Source: Nitrososphaerota archaeon (GTDB lineage Archaea; Thermoproteota; Nitrososphaeria; Nitrososphaerales; Nitrosopumilaceae). Taken from it: DNA of 64,000 bases. A program made the translations under genes and the position numbers. Location of the stretch: the NCBI GenBank assembly GCA_028866895.1, contig JAGWHF010000006.1:77583-141582 (forward strand), read 5' to 3'. The notes under the pieces were generated by a model that had not been told where the DNA came from, searched no databases, and saw nothing but the letters and a program-made list of their open reading frames with translations. Positions 23,706 to 32,505 of this stretch are shown here, one piece after another (the first letter of the stretch is position 1; each line of letters begins with the position of its first letter).

Positions 23706-25061
23706 TTGAAGGTTCCAAGAATGGTCCTGGCGGGGACAAGCAGCGGCGTGGGAAAGACGTCCATTGCGGCCGCCATCATACACGGGATGCGGAAGAGGGG
23801 GTACTCGGTGCAGCCCTTCAAGGTGGGGCCGGATTTTATAGACCCGACGTACCTGGCAGCGGTGGCCCGCAGGCCCGCGCGCAACCTGGACCCGTGGCTC
23901 ATGGGGCGCTCGGGGGTGGCAAGGGATTTTGTGCAAAACTCGGGCGCCGACGTCTCGGTGATAGAGGGGGTGATGGGGTACTATGACGGGCTTGCGGGCG
24001 ACTCGAACTTTGCAAGCACGTACCACGTATCAAGGATCGTCAGGGCGCCCGTAGTTCTTGCAATTGATGCAAGCAGGGCTGCGCGCTCGGTGGCAGCGAC
24101 GGCGCTTGGGTTTGCAAGGTTTGGGAGGCAGTCGGGGATTCGGGGGGTTATACTCAACAAGATAGGAAGCAGGAGGCATGAGGAGCTCTGCAGGCGCGCG
24201 CTGGAGGGCGTGGGGCTTGACGTGCTCGGCGTCATCCCGCGGGACTCGTCGGAGGTGCTAGAGTCAAGGCATCTGGGGCTGATTCCGGTGGGCGAGGTGG
24301 GATCCCTTGGGGCAAAGATAAGGAGGATTGCCAGGGAGTATTCGGAACACATCGATATCGACAAAATTGTAAAACTTGCGTCGGGTGCGCCGCCGCTTGC
24401 GCAGGCGCCAAGGAGGCCTGCCGCAAGGAGGAGGGCAAGGATTGCAGTTGCGCTTGACGAGTCGTTCAACTTTTACTACCGGGAGAACATCGACTCGCTG
24501 CGGAGGGAGGGCGCCGCACTGGAATTCTTCAGCCCGATTCACGACAGGAAGATGCCGCGGTGCGACGGGATCTACATTGGGGGAGGGTTCCCGGAGGTGA
24601 AGGGGGAGGCCCTTGAGAGGAACGGCCGCATGATGGGGGAGATTTGCAGGATGGCGGGGGAAGGGACCCCGATATACGCGGAGTGCGGCGGGCTGATGTA
24701 CCTTACGCGCTCGATAAGGTACGGGACGCGCAAATTCCGGATGGCGGGCCTCTTTGACGCGGATACCGTGATGGGAAGGGGGCTGAAGCTGAACTATACC
24801 AAGGCTGCGGTCTCAAGGGACTGCGCGGTCTCGCCCGCGGGGGCTGTGCTGCACGGACACGAGTTCCACTTGTCGGAGCTCGAGTCGGTGTCAGGGGACT
24901 CGAGGTTTGCGTACAGGATGGAGATGGGGGTTGGGATCGGGGGGAGGAGGGACGGACTTGTACAGTACAACGTCCTAGCGTCGTACATGCACATGCATTT
25001 TGCGGTGCCAAAGGTTGCGCGCAGGTTTGTTGAGAGCTGCACCACGCACTCAAGGGGCTAG
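23706..25061 (+). CDS. cbiA: Cobyrinic acid a,c-diamide synthase
   Basis: 451 aa from TTG 23706 (KVPRMVLAGTSSGVGKT), the canonical CbiA start; the frame is open upstream but that part overlaps the FAD reductase. N-terminal P-loop synthetase with KVGPDFIDPTYLAAVARRPA and VIEGVMGYYDG. C-terminal glutamine amidotransferase with PIYAECGGLMYL (catalytic Cys) and a late LHGHEFHLSE. It amidates the a and c side chains of cob(II)yrinic acid. Its 3' end overlaps the convergent cbiC by 12 bases. Confidence 0.95.
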   Translation: MKVPRMVLAGTSSGVGKTSIAAAIIHGMRKRGYSVQPFKVGPDFIDPTYLAAVARRPARNLDPWLMGRSGVARDFVQNSGADVSVIEGVMGYYDGLAGDSNFASTYHVSRIVRAPVVLAIDASRAARSVAATALGFARFGRQSGIRGVILNKIGSRRHEELCRRALEGVGLDVLGVIPRDSSEVLESRHLGLIPVGEVGSLGAKIRRIAREYSEHIDIDKIVKLASGAPPLAQAPRRPAARRRARIAVALDESFNFYYRENIDSLRREGAALEFFSPIHDRKMPRCDGIYIGGGFPEVKGEALERNGRMMGEICRMAGEGTPIYAECGGLMYLTRSIRYGTRKFRMAGLFDADTVMGRGLKLNYTKAAVSRDCAVSPAGAVLHGHEFHLSELESVSGDSRFAYRMEMGVGIGGRRDGLVQYNVLASYMHMHFAVPKVARRFVESCTTHSRG

Positions 25062-25688
25062 CCGCTGCTTGAGGATTATGTAGAGCGCGTTGAGGATTGC
25101 GGATGCGCAGGGGCTTCCGCCCTTGCGCCCGACGTTTGTTATGTGGGGTATGTCGGTCAAGGCAAGCGCCTCCTTTGACTCGGCAGCGCAGACAAAGCCC
25201 ACGGGGATGCCTATCACAAGCGCCGGACGCGCGGCCCCCTCGCGGGCCATCTGTACGACCTCCTCAAGCGCGGTAGGCGCGTTTCCTATTGCCACGACGC
25301 CGCCGTCGATCTCGCGCGCCCCAAGGCGCATCGCGGTCTGCGCGCGCGTCCTGTTGTTCCTCTTTGCCTCCTCGACCACCCTCGGGTCGGATATGCCGCA
25401 GATGACTTTGTTTCCAAAGCGGCCGAGGTTGTCCTTGTTGAGCAGTCCTGCGACGCCGTTGACGTCGACTGTAATGTTGCAGCCTCCCTTGAGTGCGGCA
25501 ATGCCGCTCTCGATTGCGTCCCTGTGGAAGAGTATCCTGTTTGCGCGCGCAAAGTCAAAGTCGGCGGTGGAATGTATGACGCGCTTGACTATCGTCCACT
25601 CGTCTTTGCTGTAGTGGTGGGGCCCGACCTCGCTGTCTATTATCTCCATGCTCCTGTCCTCGATCGACTGGCCCTTTGGTGTTATCAT
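25050..25688 (-). CDS. cbiC: Precorrin-8X/cobalt-precorrin-8 methylmutase
   Basis: 212 aa. VIHSTADFDF carries the conserved catalytic His. NITVDVNGVAGLL and ALVIGIPVGFVCAAESKEAL, then GRKGGSPCASAILNAL, are family signatures. The enzyme migrates the C-11 methyl to C-12, giving hydrogenobyrinate or cobyrinate. The start overlaps the stop of cbiX by 4 bases, so the order cbiG-cbiX-cbiC is translationally coupled. Convergent with cbiA. Confidence 0.95.
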   Translation of the reverse strand: MITPKGQSIEDRSMEIIDSEVGPHHYSKDEWTIVKRVIHSTADFDFARANRILFHRDAIESGIAALKGGCNITVDVNGVAGLLNKDNLGRFGNKVICGISDPRVVEEAKRNNRTRAQTAMRLGAREIDGGVVAIGNAPTALEEVVQMAREGAARPALVIGIPVGFVCAAESKEALALTDIPHITNVGRKGGSPCASAILNALYIILKQRLAP

Positions 25689-26431
25689 CCCTCGGCCTCC
25701 ATCGCCCTCTCAAGCACGAGGTCGACCATCCTCTCGTCGGTGCCGAGGTGCTCTGATATTAGGACCTTCCTGATTTTCGAATCCCTGATGGCGGGGTCGA
25801 GGTCCTCGTGTATGTCGCGCTTGACATGCGCGCCCTTGTGCAGAAAGTACGGTACTACCACGAGCACGTCGGGGCCGTCGGCTGCGCACCGGTCGATCCC
25901 CTGCCTGATGGTGGGCTCTTCTATCTCCAGGAAGCAGAAGCTGACCTTCCTGTACTGGGGGATGAGGCCGTCGGCGACGTACTTGAGGGCGGACCTTGCC
26001 TCGGGGTCCACGCTGCCGTGGCCTATGAGGAGCACGTCGACGCCATTCCTCTGGGCCGGGTCGCCGTTCCTTGAGAGCGTGTCCTGGATCTTCTCGTCCA
26101 CAAGGGACACGAGGGAGCGGTGCATGTTCATGGGCTTTGAGATGGAGATCCTGGCGCCTGTCTGCGACCTGAATTTTGAGGCGGCCTCGATGGCTGCCTT
26201 GACCTTTCTTCCGGGATAGAGAAAGTACGGGACTATTGTGAGCTCGTCGATATCGGAGGAAAGGCAGGATGCGATGCCCTCCTCGATGAACGGCGGCACG
26301 ACCTCGAGGAAGCAGTAGCTGGAGACGTGGTAGTTGCCCTTCTGTCCCGCCTTCTCGCAGATGTGGCCAAGCTCGCGCCTCACGTCGTCCTCCCTGCTGC
26401 CCCTGTCGATAAGCAAGAGCCCGCGCCTCAT
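25685..26431 (-). CDS. cbiX: Sirohydrochlorin cobaltochelatase CbiX, two-domain, N-domain degenerate
   Basis: 248 aa with two tandem CbiX folds. In the C-terminal domain LLIGHGSVDPEA (His 138) and YFLHKGAHVKRDI (His 202) keep both metal-binding histidines. In the N-terminal domain the equivalents are LLIDRGSRED (Arg 10) and YFLYPGRKVKAAI (Lys 76), so both are lost. Only the C-terminal half is expected to insert cobalt. ATG 26431 overlaps the cbiG stop (ATGA). A longer frame exists upstream, but it lies within cbiG and lacks the family start. Confidence 0.9.
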   Translation of the reverse strand: MRRGLLLIDRGSREDDVRRELGHICEKAGQKGNYHVSSYCFLEVVPPFIEEGIASCLSSDIDELTIVPYFLYPGRKVKAAIEAASKFRSQTGARISISKPMNMHRSLVSLVDEKIQDTLSRNGDPAQRNGVDVLLIGHGSVDPEARSALKYVADGLIPQYRKVSFCFLEIEEPTIRQGIDRCAADGPDVLVVVPYFLHKGAHVKRDIHEDLDPAIRDSKIRKVLISEHLGTDERMVDLVLERAMEAEG

Positions 26432-27492
26432 GCCGGGATCCTCGCGATTGCAATGGTAAGGTTCGGGGGGAACTTTTGCTTCTCGACTACCAGTCTTCCG
26501 CAAGAGCTGCGCAGGGCGGATGCCTCCGAGACGCTCGGGGTACCCTCGAACGTCTGCACGACGTCGGACGGGTTGGGGATGGAAATGCGCGCCAGGTCCT
26601 CCTTCTCGTAATAGTCGACCGGGACGCCGAACTTGCCTGCAATCTCGCGGAGGCCGGCTACCTGGGACTCCTTCCTGATGGATGCAAACCTTGCGACCGA
26701 CTTGGGGCTGAGGCCGAACTTTGAGAGGCAGAACTGGAGCCCCTCCATGATGGTATCGCTGCTTGTGTCCCAGTGGAGGCCGACGCCGACGACGAGGGTC
26801 TTTGGCCTGTAAACTACGGAGCGGGAGAGCAGCCCGGCATCCCTTATCTCCCTGTCTGTGATTATCAGAAAGCCCTTGCAGTAGGAGCGCGACATCTCTT
26901 CAAGGGTGGGAAACAGCGTGACGTTTGCCGGAAGCTCCCTTTTTGGGAGCCACCAGTCGCTCCTCCCGGCATCCTGGAATACGCCGATCCTCTCGCCGTT
27001 TACCATGAGGGCGCTCACCCTGGTCACGGTCGAGCTGTCGTCCACGGTCCAGCCAAACTCCCGCCCCACAAGGTCTACCGCGATGGTCTTGTTGACATCG
27101 GCGGCAGTCGTGATTACGGCGGTGCCGCCTGTCAGCTGCGATATCTCCTCTGCAAGCATGTTTGCGCCCCCGAGGTGTCCTGAGAGCGCGCTTATCACGA
27201 ACTTGCCGGCGTCGTCGATGACCACTACTGCGGGGTCGGTCTTCTTGTCCTTCAGATGCGGTGCGACAAGGCGTATCACGGCGCCAAGCGAGAAGATGCA
27301 GACAAGCGCGTCGTGGGTCCTGAAGAGCTCGCCCACCTTTGCGGTGGTGGAATCGTCAAACCATGTTATATTGGAATCATTGTCAGAGAACTTGGATGGC
27401 GCAAAGACCTGCCAGGAGTCAAACCTGGACTTGAGGGTCCTTGCCATGGCTATCCCGTTCCTTGTTATCGCGACTACCGCTACCTTTTCCAC
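26428..27492 (-). CDS. cbiG: Cobalt-precorrin-5A hydrolase CbiG
   Basis: 354 aa. VAVVAITRNGIAMA and ALVCIFSLGAVIRLVAPHL, then VISALSGHLGGANMLAEEIS are the N-terminal and central CbiG signatures. The C-terminal domain starts at LVVGVGLHWDTSSDTI. The enzyme opens the delta-lactone of cobalt-precorrin-5A, a step specific to the early-cobalt-insertion (anaerobic-type) route. It overlaps cbiX by 4 bases and follows cbiD by 31. Confidence 0.95.
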   Translation of the reverse strand: MEKVAVVAITRNGIAMARTLKSRFDSWQVFAPSKFSDNDSNITWFDDSTTAKVGELFRTHDALVCIFSLGAVIRLVAPHLKDKKTDPAVVVIDDAGKFVISALSGHLGGANMLAEEISQLTGGTAVITTAADVNKTIAVDLVGREFGWTVDDSSTVTRVSALMVNGERIGVFQDAGRSDWWLPKRELPANVTLFPTLEEMSRSYCKGFLIITDREIRDAGLLSRSVVYRPKTLVVGVGLHWDTSSDTIMEGLQFCLSKFGLSPKSVARFASIRKESQVAGLREIAGKFGVPVDYYEKEDLARISIPNPSDVVQTFEGTPSVSEASALRSSCGRLVVEKQKFPPNLTIAIARIPA

Positions 27493-27523
27493 AGGCGTTC
27501 TCTTCCGGCAAAGAAAATATCTG

Positions 27524-28639
27524 TTACTGTGGGGGGAACCTGCCTATTATGCTGCCTTCAAAATCGAACATGATGACGTCGATCTCAAACTTTTGCTCCG
27601 AGTGGGCCCCAAGCTGGGCGTGCACTTGCTGGCAGACAAGGTCGAAGAAGGCGCGCCCGAGGTTCCTTGAAGTGGCGATCTCGTAGGCGTGCCGGGCGGT
27701 GTTTGCCTTCCTTATTTCCTCGACGGCCTCGGCCGGGGCGCCAGCCCTCTGCGCAAGGTCTGCAAGAAAGTCCATGTCGACCTTGGAGCCCTTGACGTGG
27801 GTCTGCCTTACGCCCATGCCCATCTTTGTGAGCTTGCCGATAAACCCGGCAACATGGGCTTTCCTGATTCCCTTCTTTGCGCACTGCTTGACGGTGTACC
27901 CTGAAAAGTCGCCCATCTGGACGAAGCAGTGGTCGGGAAGGTCGATTATCTTCCTTGCATAGTCCTCGCTCCTGCCGCCGGTGGTGAGGACTACTGTGTC
28001 GTTTCCCATCGCGAGCGTGACGTCGATGCTCTGCCGTATGGAGGCTGCAAACGAGGCGGTGGAGTACGGCACAACTATGCCGCTTGTGCCGAGGATGGAG
28101 ATTCCGCCTATGATGCCAAGGCGCGGGTTGTCAGTCTTTGGGGCAAGCTCGCGCCCCTTTGGGACCGAGATTAGGACCTTTACGCCGTTTCTCTTGAGCA
28201 GGTCCTGGGCTGCCTCTGTTATGTTCTCGGTTATCATCTTCCTCGGCGTGGGGTTGATTGCGGCAGAGCCTACATCAAGGCCAAGCCCGGGCTTTGTCAC
28301 CCTGCCCACCCCCTCACCCCCGTCAATCTCTATCCTGCCGATGTCGCCTGTGAGCGTGACCGTCGTCCTGATCTCTGCGCCGTGCGTGACGTCCGGGTCG
28401 TCGCCGCCGTCCTTTATGACCGAGCAGCTTGCCGAGCTGCCGTCAAACTCGCAGCGCTCCACGCTGATCCTGATCTTTGATCTCTTGGGGAGGGTAACCT
28501 CGACGTGGCCGACAGGCTGCTGGCTGATGATTGCAAGTATGCCCGCCTTTGCGCCCGCGGTGGCCGACGTGCCGGTGGTGTACCCCATGCGCATCTTCTT
28601 TTTGGCCTCCGCCTCTTCCATGCGTGGGATTGTCGCCAT
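27524..28639 (-). CDS. cbiD: Cobalt-precorrin-5B C1-methyltransferase CbiD
   Basis: 371 aa. MRMGYTTGTSATAGAKAGIL, GGEGVGRVTKPGLGLDVGSA and IIGGISILGTSGIVVPYS are diagnostic. It methylates C-1 in the early-cobalt route and acts with CbiG. It is the first gene of the minus-strand operon cbiD-cbiG-cbiX-cbiC. The ATG follows AT-rich sequence (aataatcctatttgattt on the plus strand) that probably holds the promoter. Confidence 0.95.
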   Translation of the reverse strand: MATIPRMEEAEAKKKMRMGYTTGTSATAGAKAGILAIISQQPVGHVEVTLPKRSKIRISVERCEFDGSSASCSVIKDGGDDPDVTHGAEIRTTVTLTGDIGRIEIDGGEGVGRVTKPGLGLDVGSAAINPTPRKMITENITEAAQDLLKRNGVKVLISVPKGRELAPKTDNPRLGIIGGISILGTSGIVVPYSTASFAASIRQSIDVTLAMGNDTVVLTTGGRSEDYARKIIDLPDHCFVQMGDFSGYTVKQCAKKGIRKAHVAGFIGKLTKMGMGVRQTHVKGSKVDMDFLADLAQRAGAPAEAVEEIRKANTARHAYEIATSRNLGRAFFDLVCQQVHAQLGAHSEQKFEIDVIMFDFEGSIIGRFPPQ

Positions 28640-28669
28640 TATCTAATAATCCTATTTGATTTGACGCAT

Positions 28670-29113
28670 CTACCTGAGGATGCTTGATATGATTATCCAG
28701 AGCGAGATGAGGCCGAGGCCTCCATAGAGTATGATGTGGGTAGCCTTGAAGGATGCCTCCTTCTCGCGGAAGTGGCTGTAGTTCTCCTGGGCGCTTGCGC
28801 CAAACGGATTCTTAAAGCCTGCAAAGTTTGGCCCAAAGTTAAAATCCTCGTTCATCTTTGAGCCGTCGTACTTTTTCCAGAACTGGGCGTACCTGTCGGA
28901 GACGTCCTTCTCTGAGGCCTTTTCTTTCGACTTTTCCTCCCTGCGGAGGACCTGGTAGGCCTCGGTTATCTGCTTGAACCTCTCGCCATCGCTGTGGGTC
29001 TGGTTCTTGTCGGGGTGGTACTTGAGCGAGAGCTTCCTGTATGCGTTCTTTATCTCCTTCTGGGACGCCCCCCTTGGCAGCCCGAGGATCTGGTAGCAGT
29101 CGGCAGGCTTCAA
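28670..29113 (-). CDS. J-domain protein with C-terminal membrane anchor
   Basis: 147 aa. The J domain at residues 4-62 carries [20 protein letters not shown] and the HPD tripeptide in KYHPDKNQ. A charged linker follows, then a single hydrophobic helix (about 125-145, [18 protein letters not shown]). It would recruit Hsp70 to the membrane. TTG start, about 29 bases from the palindromic TATA at 29138-29147, which it shares with the divergent SDR gene. A second, different membrane J-protein lies at 59332. Confidence 0.9.
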   Translation of the reverse strand: MKPADCYQILGLPRGASQKEIKNAYRKLSLKYHPDKNQTHSDGERFKQITEAYQVLRREEKSKEKASEKDVSDRYAQFWKKYDGSKMNEDFNFGPNFAGFKNPFGASAQENYSHFREKEASFKATHIILYGGLGLISLWIIISSILR

Positions 29114-29137
29114 CTACCTTGGATTGGTGATGCATCA

Positions 29138-29147
29138 AAATTAATTT
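29138..29147. promoter_or_regulatory. Palindromic bidirectional TATA box
   Basis: AAATTAATTT is a perfect 10-bp palindrome. The TTG at 29113 (minus) is about 29 bases from its centre and the GTG at 29170 (plus) about 28, so both divergent genes appear to be leaderless from one TBP site. Confidence 0.6.
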
Positions 29148-29169
29148 GTCGGCTGTCTGTGGGCTGTGT

Positions 29170-30018
29170 GTGGACAGGAAGGTTGCGATCACAGGCGCAA
29201 GCGGGTTTGTGGGAAGGAATGCCGGGTCGTTTCTTGACGGCAAAGGCTTTGAGGTGGTTGCCCTTGTACGCAAGGGGCGGGCAGGCTTTGGGCGCACGGT
29301 AGTTACCCGGGATCTTGCGGAAAAAAAACTTGCGGCGCAGGTGGGCGGTTCGGACGCCCTTTTGCACCTTGTCGGGACTGGCAGGCAGACAACAGAGTCT
29401 GATTATGAAACCGTAAATGTATCCCTGACGCGAAACGCAGTCAGGCTATGCAGGAGGGCAGGCATCAGGAAGATAATCTACCTGAGCGGTCTTGGCGTTG
29501 GCAAGAGTTCCACCCTTGGGTATTTCATTTCAAAGTTCAAGGCAGAGCAGGAGATAATCCGGTCGGGCCTTGACTATACGATATTCCGGCCGTCATATAT
29601 CATGGGAAAGGGGGATCCGCTCTCAAGCATGCTTGCAAGGGAGGCTGCCAGGGGACAGGTGGTAATTCCGGGCTCCGGGAAATACAGGATGCAGCCAATC
29701 TTTGTAGATGACGTCTCGCAGGTGGTAATGCGCGCAATTTTTGACAGGAGGTTCTCAAAAAAGACGGTAGACCTTGTGGGGCCAAAGGCGGTGACATACA
29801 ACCGCCTTGTAGCGGACCTTGCCCCAAGGGCACGGATAAGGCATGTGGAGTTTGAGCGGGCGTACCATGAGGCGCTGGTCTCCGCCAAGGGCCCCTTTGG
29901 GGTGGACGACCTCAGCATACTTGTAGGGGGCTATCTGGGGGATCACAAAAGACTTGCAAGAATGTCAAAACTTGCCTTTACGGGATATGGTACCATGCTA
30001 AAATACCTTCGGGAATAA
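29170..30018 (+). CDS. NAD(P)-binding epimerase/NDUFA9-like SDR protein
   Basis: 282 aa from GTG 29170. Rossmann motif VAITGASGFVGRN at residues 5-17. KIIYLSGLGVGKSSTLGYFI and SKFKAEQEIIRSGLDYTIFR follow the atypical/extended SDR pattern; the classical YxxxK is replaced by a YFxSK-like motif, as in NDUFA9-like proteins. An upstream in-frame TTG at 29146 is too close to the TATA at 29138. Possible roles are quinone or complex I assembly, or sugar-nucleotide metabolism; the substrate cannot be read from sequence. Confidence 0.82.
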   Translation: MDRKVAITGASGFVGRNAGSFLDGKGFEVVALVRKGRAGFGRTVVTRDLAEKKLAAQVGGSDALLHLVGTGRQTTESDYETVNVSLTRNAVRLCRRAGIRKIIYLSGLGVGKSSTLGYFISKFKAEQEIIRSGLDYTIFRPSYIMGKGDPLSSMLAREAARGQVVIPGSGKYRMQPIFVDDVSQVVMRAIFDRRFSKKTVDLVGPKAVTYNRLVADLAPRARIRHVEFERAYHEALVSAKGPFGVDDLSILVGGYLGDHKRLARMSKLAFTGYGTMLKYLRE

Positions 30019-30172
30019 AACACAGGATGATAAAATAACACCTTCAGGTCCCGCTAAAAGACCGGCAGGTGACGTGAAATCATGACTGAACTTGCAGCCT
30101 GCCTCCATCCGCTCGGAGGATTGGCGGTTCCAAGCTTCCCGCGTTTCCTAGGGCAGTCAGGTTGACAGGACC

Positions 30173-31351
30173 TTAGAGGCCTGCCGCCTTTCGTAGGACG
30201 TCTGCCTTGTCGGTATGCTCCCAGGTAAACTCGGGCTCGTCTCTTCCAAAGTGTCCGTATGCTGCAGTCTTCCTGTAGATCGGGCGCTTGAGCTTGAGGT
30301 GCGAGATGATTGCAGCCGGCCTCATGTCGAAGTGCTTCCTGACCAGGTTCTCTATCTGATCCTCCGGTATCTTGGAGGTGCCAAACGTGCTTACCATCAG
30401 GGATACAGGCTCTGCAACGCCGATTGCGTACGCGACCTGGACCTCGCACCTTTCTGCAAGGCCTGCCGCAACGATGTTCTTTGCGATGTACCTGCACATG
30501 TAGCATGCGGACCTGTCCACCTTGGACGGGTCCTTGCCTGAGAACGCGCCGCCGCCGTGCCTTCCCATGCCCCCGTAGGTATCCACGATTATCTTGCGTC
30601 CCGTAAGGCCTGCGTCGCCGGGAGGGCCGCCGATGACGAACCTGCCTGTCGGGTTGACGTGGACCTTTATCCTGTCGTTCCACAGGCTGCCAAGTACCGG
30701 CTTGATTACCTTCTCGAGTATCTCCTTTTGGATCTGGCCGTTTGTGATGTCGGGCGAGTGCTGCGTCGAGACCACCACAGTCTCGACCCTCTTTGGCTTG
30801 CCGTCCTCGTACTCTATTGTTACCTGCGACTTGCCGTCAGGCCTTGCCCATGGCAGCTCCTTCTTCTTCCTGAGATCTGCAAGCCTGTGGGTCAGCTTGT
30901 GGGCAAGAAGTATGGGCATAGGCATGTACTCTGCAGTCTCGTTTGTGGCATAGCCGAACATCAGGCCCTGGTCGCCTGCCCCCTGCTCCTTGCTCTCGTT
31001 TGCGGAGACGCCCATTGAGATGTCTGGGCTCTGCGCGTGGAGCGATACCAGGACGCTGCAAGAGTCCGCGTCAAAACCGTAATGTGGATCGTCGTAGCCT
31101 ATCTCCTTTATCGTCCTCCTTACGATGTCCTGCACGTCGAACCGCCCCTTTGATGTGACCTCGCCTGCTACAACCACGATGCCGGTGGTGGTCATGGTCT
31201 CGACTGCCACGCGGGAGTCGGGGTCCTGCCTTAGGAACTCGTCAAGTATTGCGTCGGATATCTGGTCGCAGACCTTGTCGGGATGGCCCTCTGTGACGGA
31301 TTCCGAGGTGAAGAGATAATTTCTACCCATGTCGTTCATCGTCTGAGTCAT
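30173..31351 (-). CDS. metK: S-adenosylmethionine synthetase, bacterial type
   Basis: 392 aa. [28 protein letters not shown]-like [34 protein letters not shown]-like [20 protein letters not shown] and [20 protein letters not shown] are signatures of the bacterial/eukaryotic MetK. Most Euryarchaeota and Crenarchaeota instead use the unrelated-looking archaeal MAT. It makes SAM from Met and ATP. ATG overlaps the stop of the LSm gene by one base (TAATG), so the two are translationally coupled. Confidence 0.95.
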   Translation of the reverse strand: MTQTMNDMGRNYLFTSESVTEGHPDKVCDQISDAILDEFLRQDPDSRVAVETMTTTGIVVVAGEVTSKGRFDVQDIVRRTIKEIGYDDPHYGFDADSCSVLVSLHAQSPDISMGVSANESKEQGAGDQGLMFGYATNETAEYMPMPILLAHKLTHRLADLRKKKELPWARPDGKSQVTIEYEDGKPKRVETVVVSTQHSPDITNGQIQKEILEKVIKPVLGSLWNDRIKVHVNPTGRFVIGGPPGDAGLTGRKIIVDTYGGMGRHGGGAFSGKDPSKVDRSACYMCRYIAKNIVAAGLAERCEVQVAYAIGVAEPVSLMVSTFGTSKIPEDQIENLVRKHFDMRPAAIISHLKLKRPIYRKTAAYGHFGRDEPEFTWEHTDKADVLRKAAGL

Positions 31352-31593
31352 TACAATTCGTTTTCTAGCTTGATAAAAAGTACGTTATTTCCTCTTACTA
31401 TTACCCTTCCATAGTTTGCGACCGTCTTGCCGTTGCTTATCTCCTCGGCGTCTGTCATTATGAGGTTCATGTACGAGTCAACATTGTTCATCTTGCCCTT
31501 GTATTCGATGTCGCTCTTCAGTCTTACTGTAACCTTTTTGTTTACGCCCTTTTGGAGTGTTGTCAGAGGTCGCTTAGGAATCGGTTGTGACAC
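31351..31593 (-). CDS. LSm (Sm-like) RNA-binding protein
   Basis: 80 aa with the Sm1 motif [26 protein letters not shown] and Sm2 motif [14 protein letters not shown]. Archaeal LSm proteins form heptameric or hexameric rings that bind U-rich RNA. It is upstream of and coupled with metK. It is full length for the family. The transcript probably starts near 31618, where the plus strand reads cggtgcttgaaatcg. Confidence 0.93.
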   Translation of the reverse strand: MSQPIPKRPLTTLQKGVNKKVTVRLKSDIEYKGKMNNVDSYMNLIMTDAEEISNGKTVANYGRVIVRGNNVLFIKLENEL

Positions 31594-31691
31594 GCATTAA
31601 TTCACTTGTCATCGGTGCTTGAAATCGTAAATAAAACCTTTCCGATCGCGACTTGAACCATTTATTTTCATGTATTATCAAGTAAATTAGT

Positions 31692-32339
31692 TTGATCTCG
31701 ACGGGCATCGCGGGACTTGACAAGCTGCTGGGAGGCGGGATAGCCCCGGGGCTTGTCACCGACATCTTCGGTCCCGCAGGAAGCGGTAAGACGCAGCTTG
31801 CGCTTCAGATTTGTGCAAATGCAATCGGCAAAAAAATAATCTACCAGGACACGACGGGCAGCTTCCGGCCGGAGAGAATGCTGCAGATAATGCGGGCAAG
31901 GGGCATTCCGGAGGGCCTCCTTGAGAACATGATAGTTGCGAGGGTGACAAACACCGCGGAGCAGGCAAGGGGCCTTGACAGGATACGGGAGGTGGGGCCC
32001 GGGCTTTTGGTGGTGGACAACGTAAGCGACCTCTTCTCGTTCGAGTACTCGAGGGAGTCAAGCTCGCTTGCACGGCACGTCATGTTCATGGAGTACATGC
32101 ACTCACTCTCGATGTGCTGCATAAAAAACAGGATTCCTGCAGTCATCACCAATGTGGTGAGGCGCTACGGCGAGCAGGAGAGGGAGAACCTTGAGAGGTC
32201 TGTCAGCATGTTCACGCACAGGAAGGTGAGGCTGTCAAGGCAGGGGGCAAGGGTCATCGCGGAGGTCCTCCCGTCCTTCGGGGGCAGGAGGGAGGTATCG
32301 TACGAGATCACGGAAGGCGGCCTCGTGGGTGCGGGTTAA
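31692..32339 (+). CDS. radB: RadB-like recombinase paralog
   Basis: 215 aa RecA-fold protein without the N-terminal domain of RadA. Walker A is FGPAGSGKTQLALQIC (about residues 26-41), and Walker B is GLLVVDNVSDLF. AVITNVVRRYGEQEREN and FTHRKVRLSRQGARVI are typical of RadB/RadA cores. It is thought to modulate homologous recombination. TTG start about 28 bases after a TATA-like catttattttc (31658-31668). Confidence 0.87.
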   Translation: MISTGIAGLDKLLGGGIAPGLVTDIFGPAGSGKTQLALQICANAIGKKIIYQDTTGSFRPERMLQIMRARGIPEGLLENMIVARVTNTAEQARGLDRIREVGPGLLVVDNVSDLFSFEYSRESSSLARHVMFMEYMHSLSMCCIKNRIPAVITNVVRRYGEQERENLERSVSMFTHRKVRLSRQGARVIAEVLPSFGGRREVSYEITEGGLVGAG

Positions 32340-32370
32340 CCTATTTATCCATGTGCGGATAAGATGACTC

Positions 32371-32505
32371 ATGACAGGAATTTTTGATCAGATACCGATT
32401 ATCATAGTCATCCTTTTTGGCGCTGGCATAGTTGGTGCGATGGTATACGAGCGATCTAGAACAAGAGAACCCCAGGAATCAGAGTCATCCGCATCCCCAA
32501 GCTGA
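32371..32505 (+). CDS. Small single-span membrane protein (44 aa)
   Basis: MTGIFDQIPIIIVILFGAGI continues into VGAMVYERSRTREPQ and a Ser-rich tail. Residues 7-27 form one membrane helix with the basic tail inside. A TATA-like cctatttatc (32340-32349) lies 25 bases before the ATG, so a leaderless transcript fits well. It overlaps, in another frame, the only available start of the helicase gene, so the two are linked. Function unknown. Confidence 0.6.
   Translation: MTGIFDQIPIIIVILFGAGIVGAMVYERSRTREPQESESSASPS

Noticed and set aside
23706-25061. CobQ (cobyric acid synthase) as identity
   Set aside because: The N-terminus KVPRMVLAGTSSGVGKT and length of about 450 aa fit CbiA/CobB.
30019-30172. 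SRP RNA or RNase P RNA
   Set aside because: The region is too short and lacks the SRP domain IV loop and RNase P core sequences.
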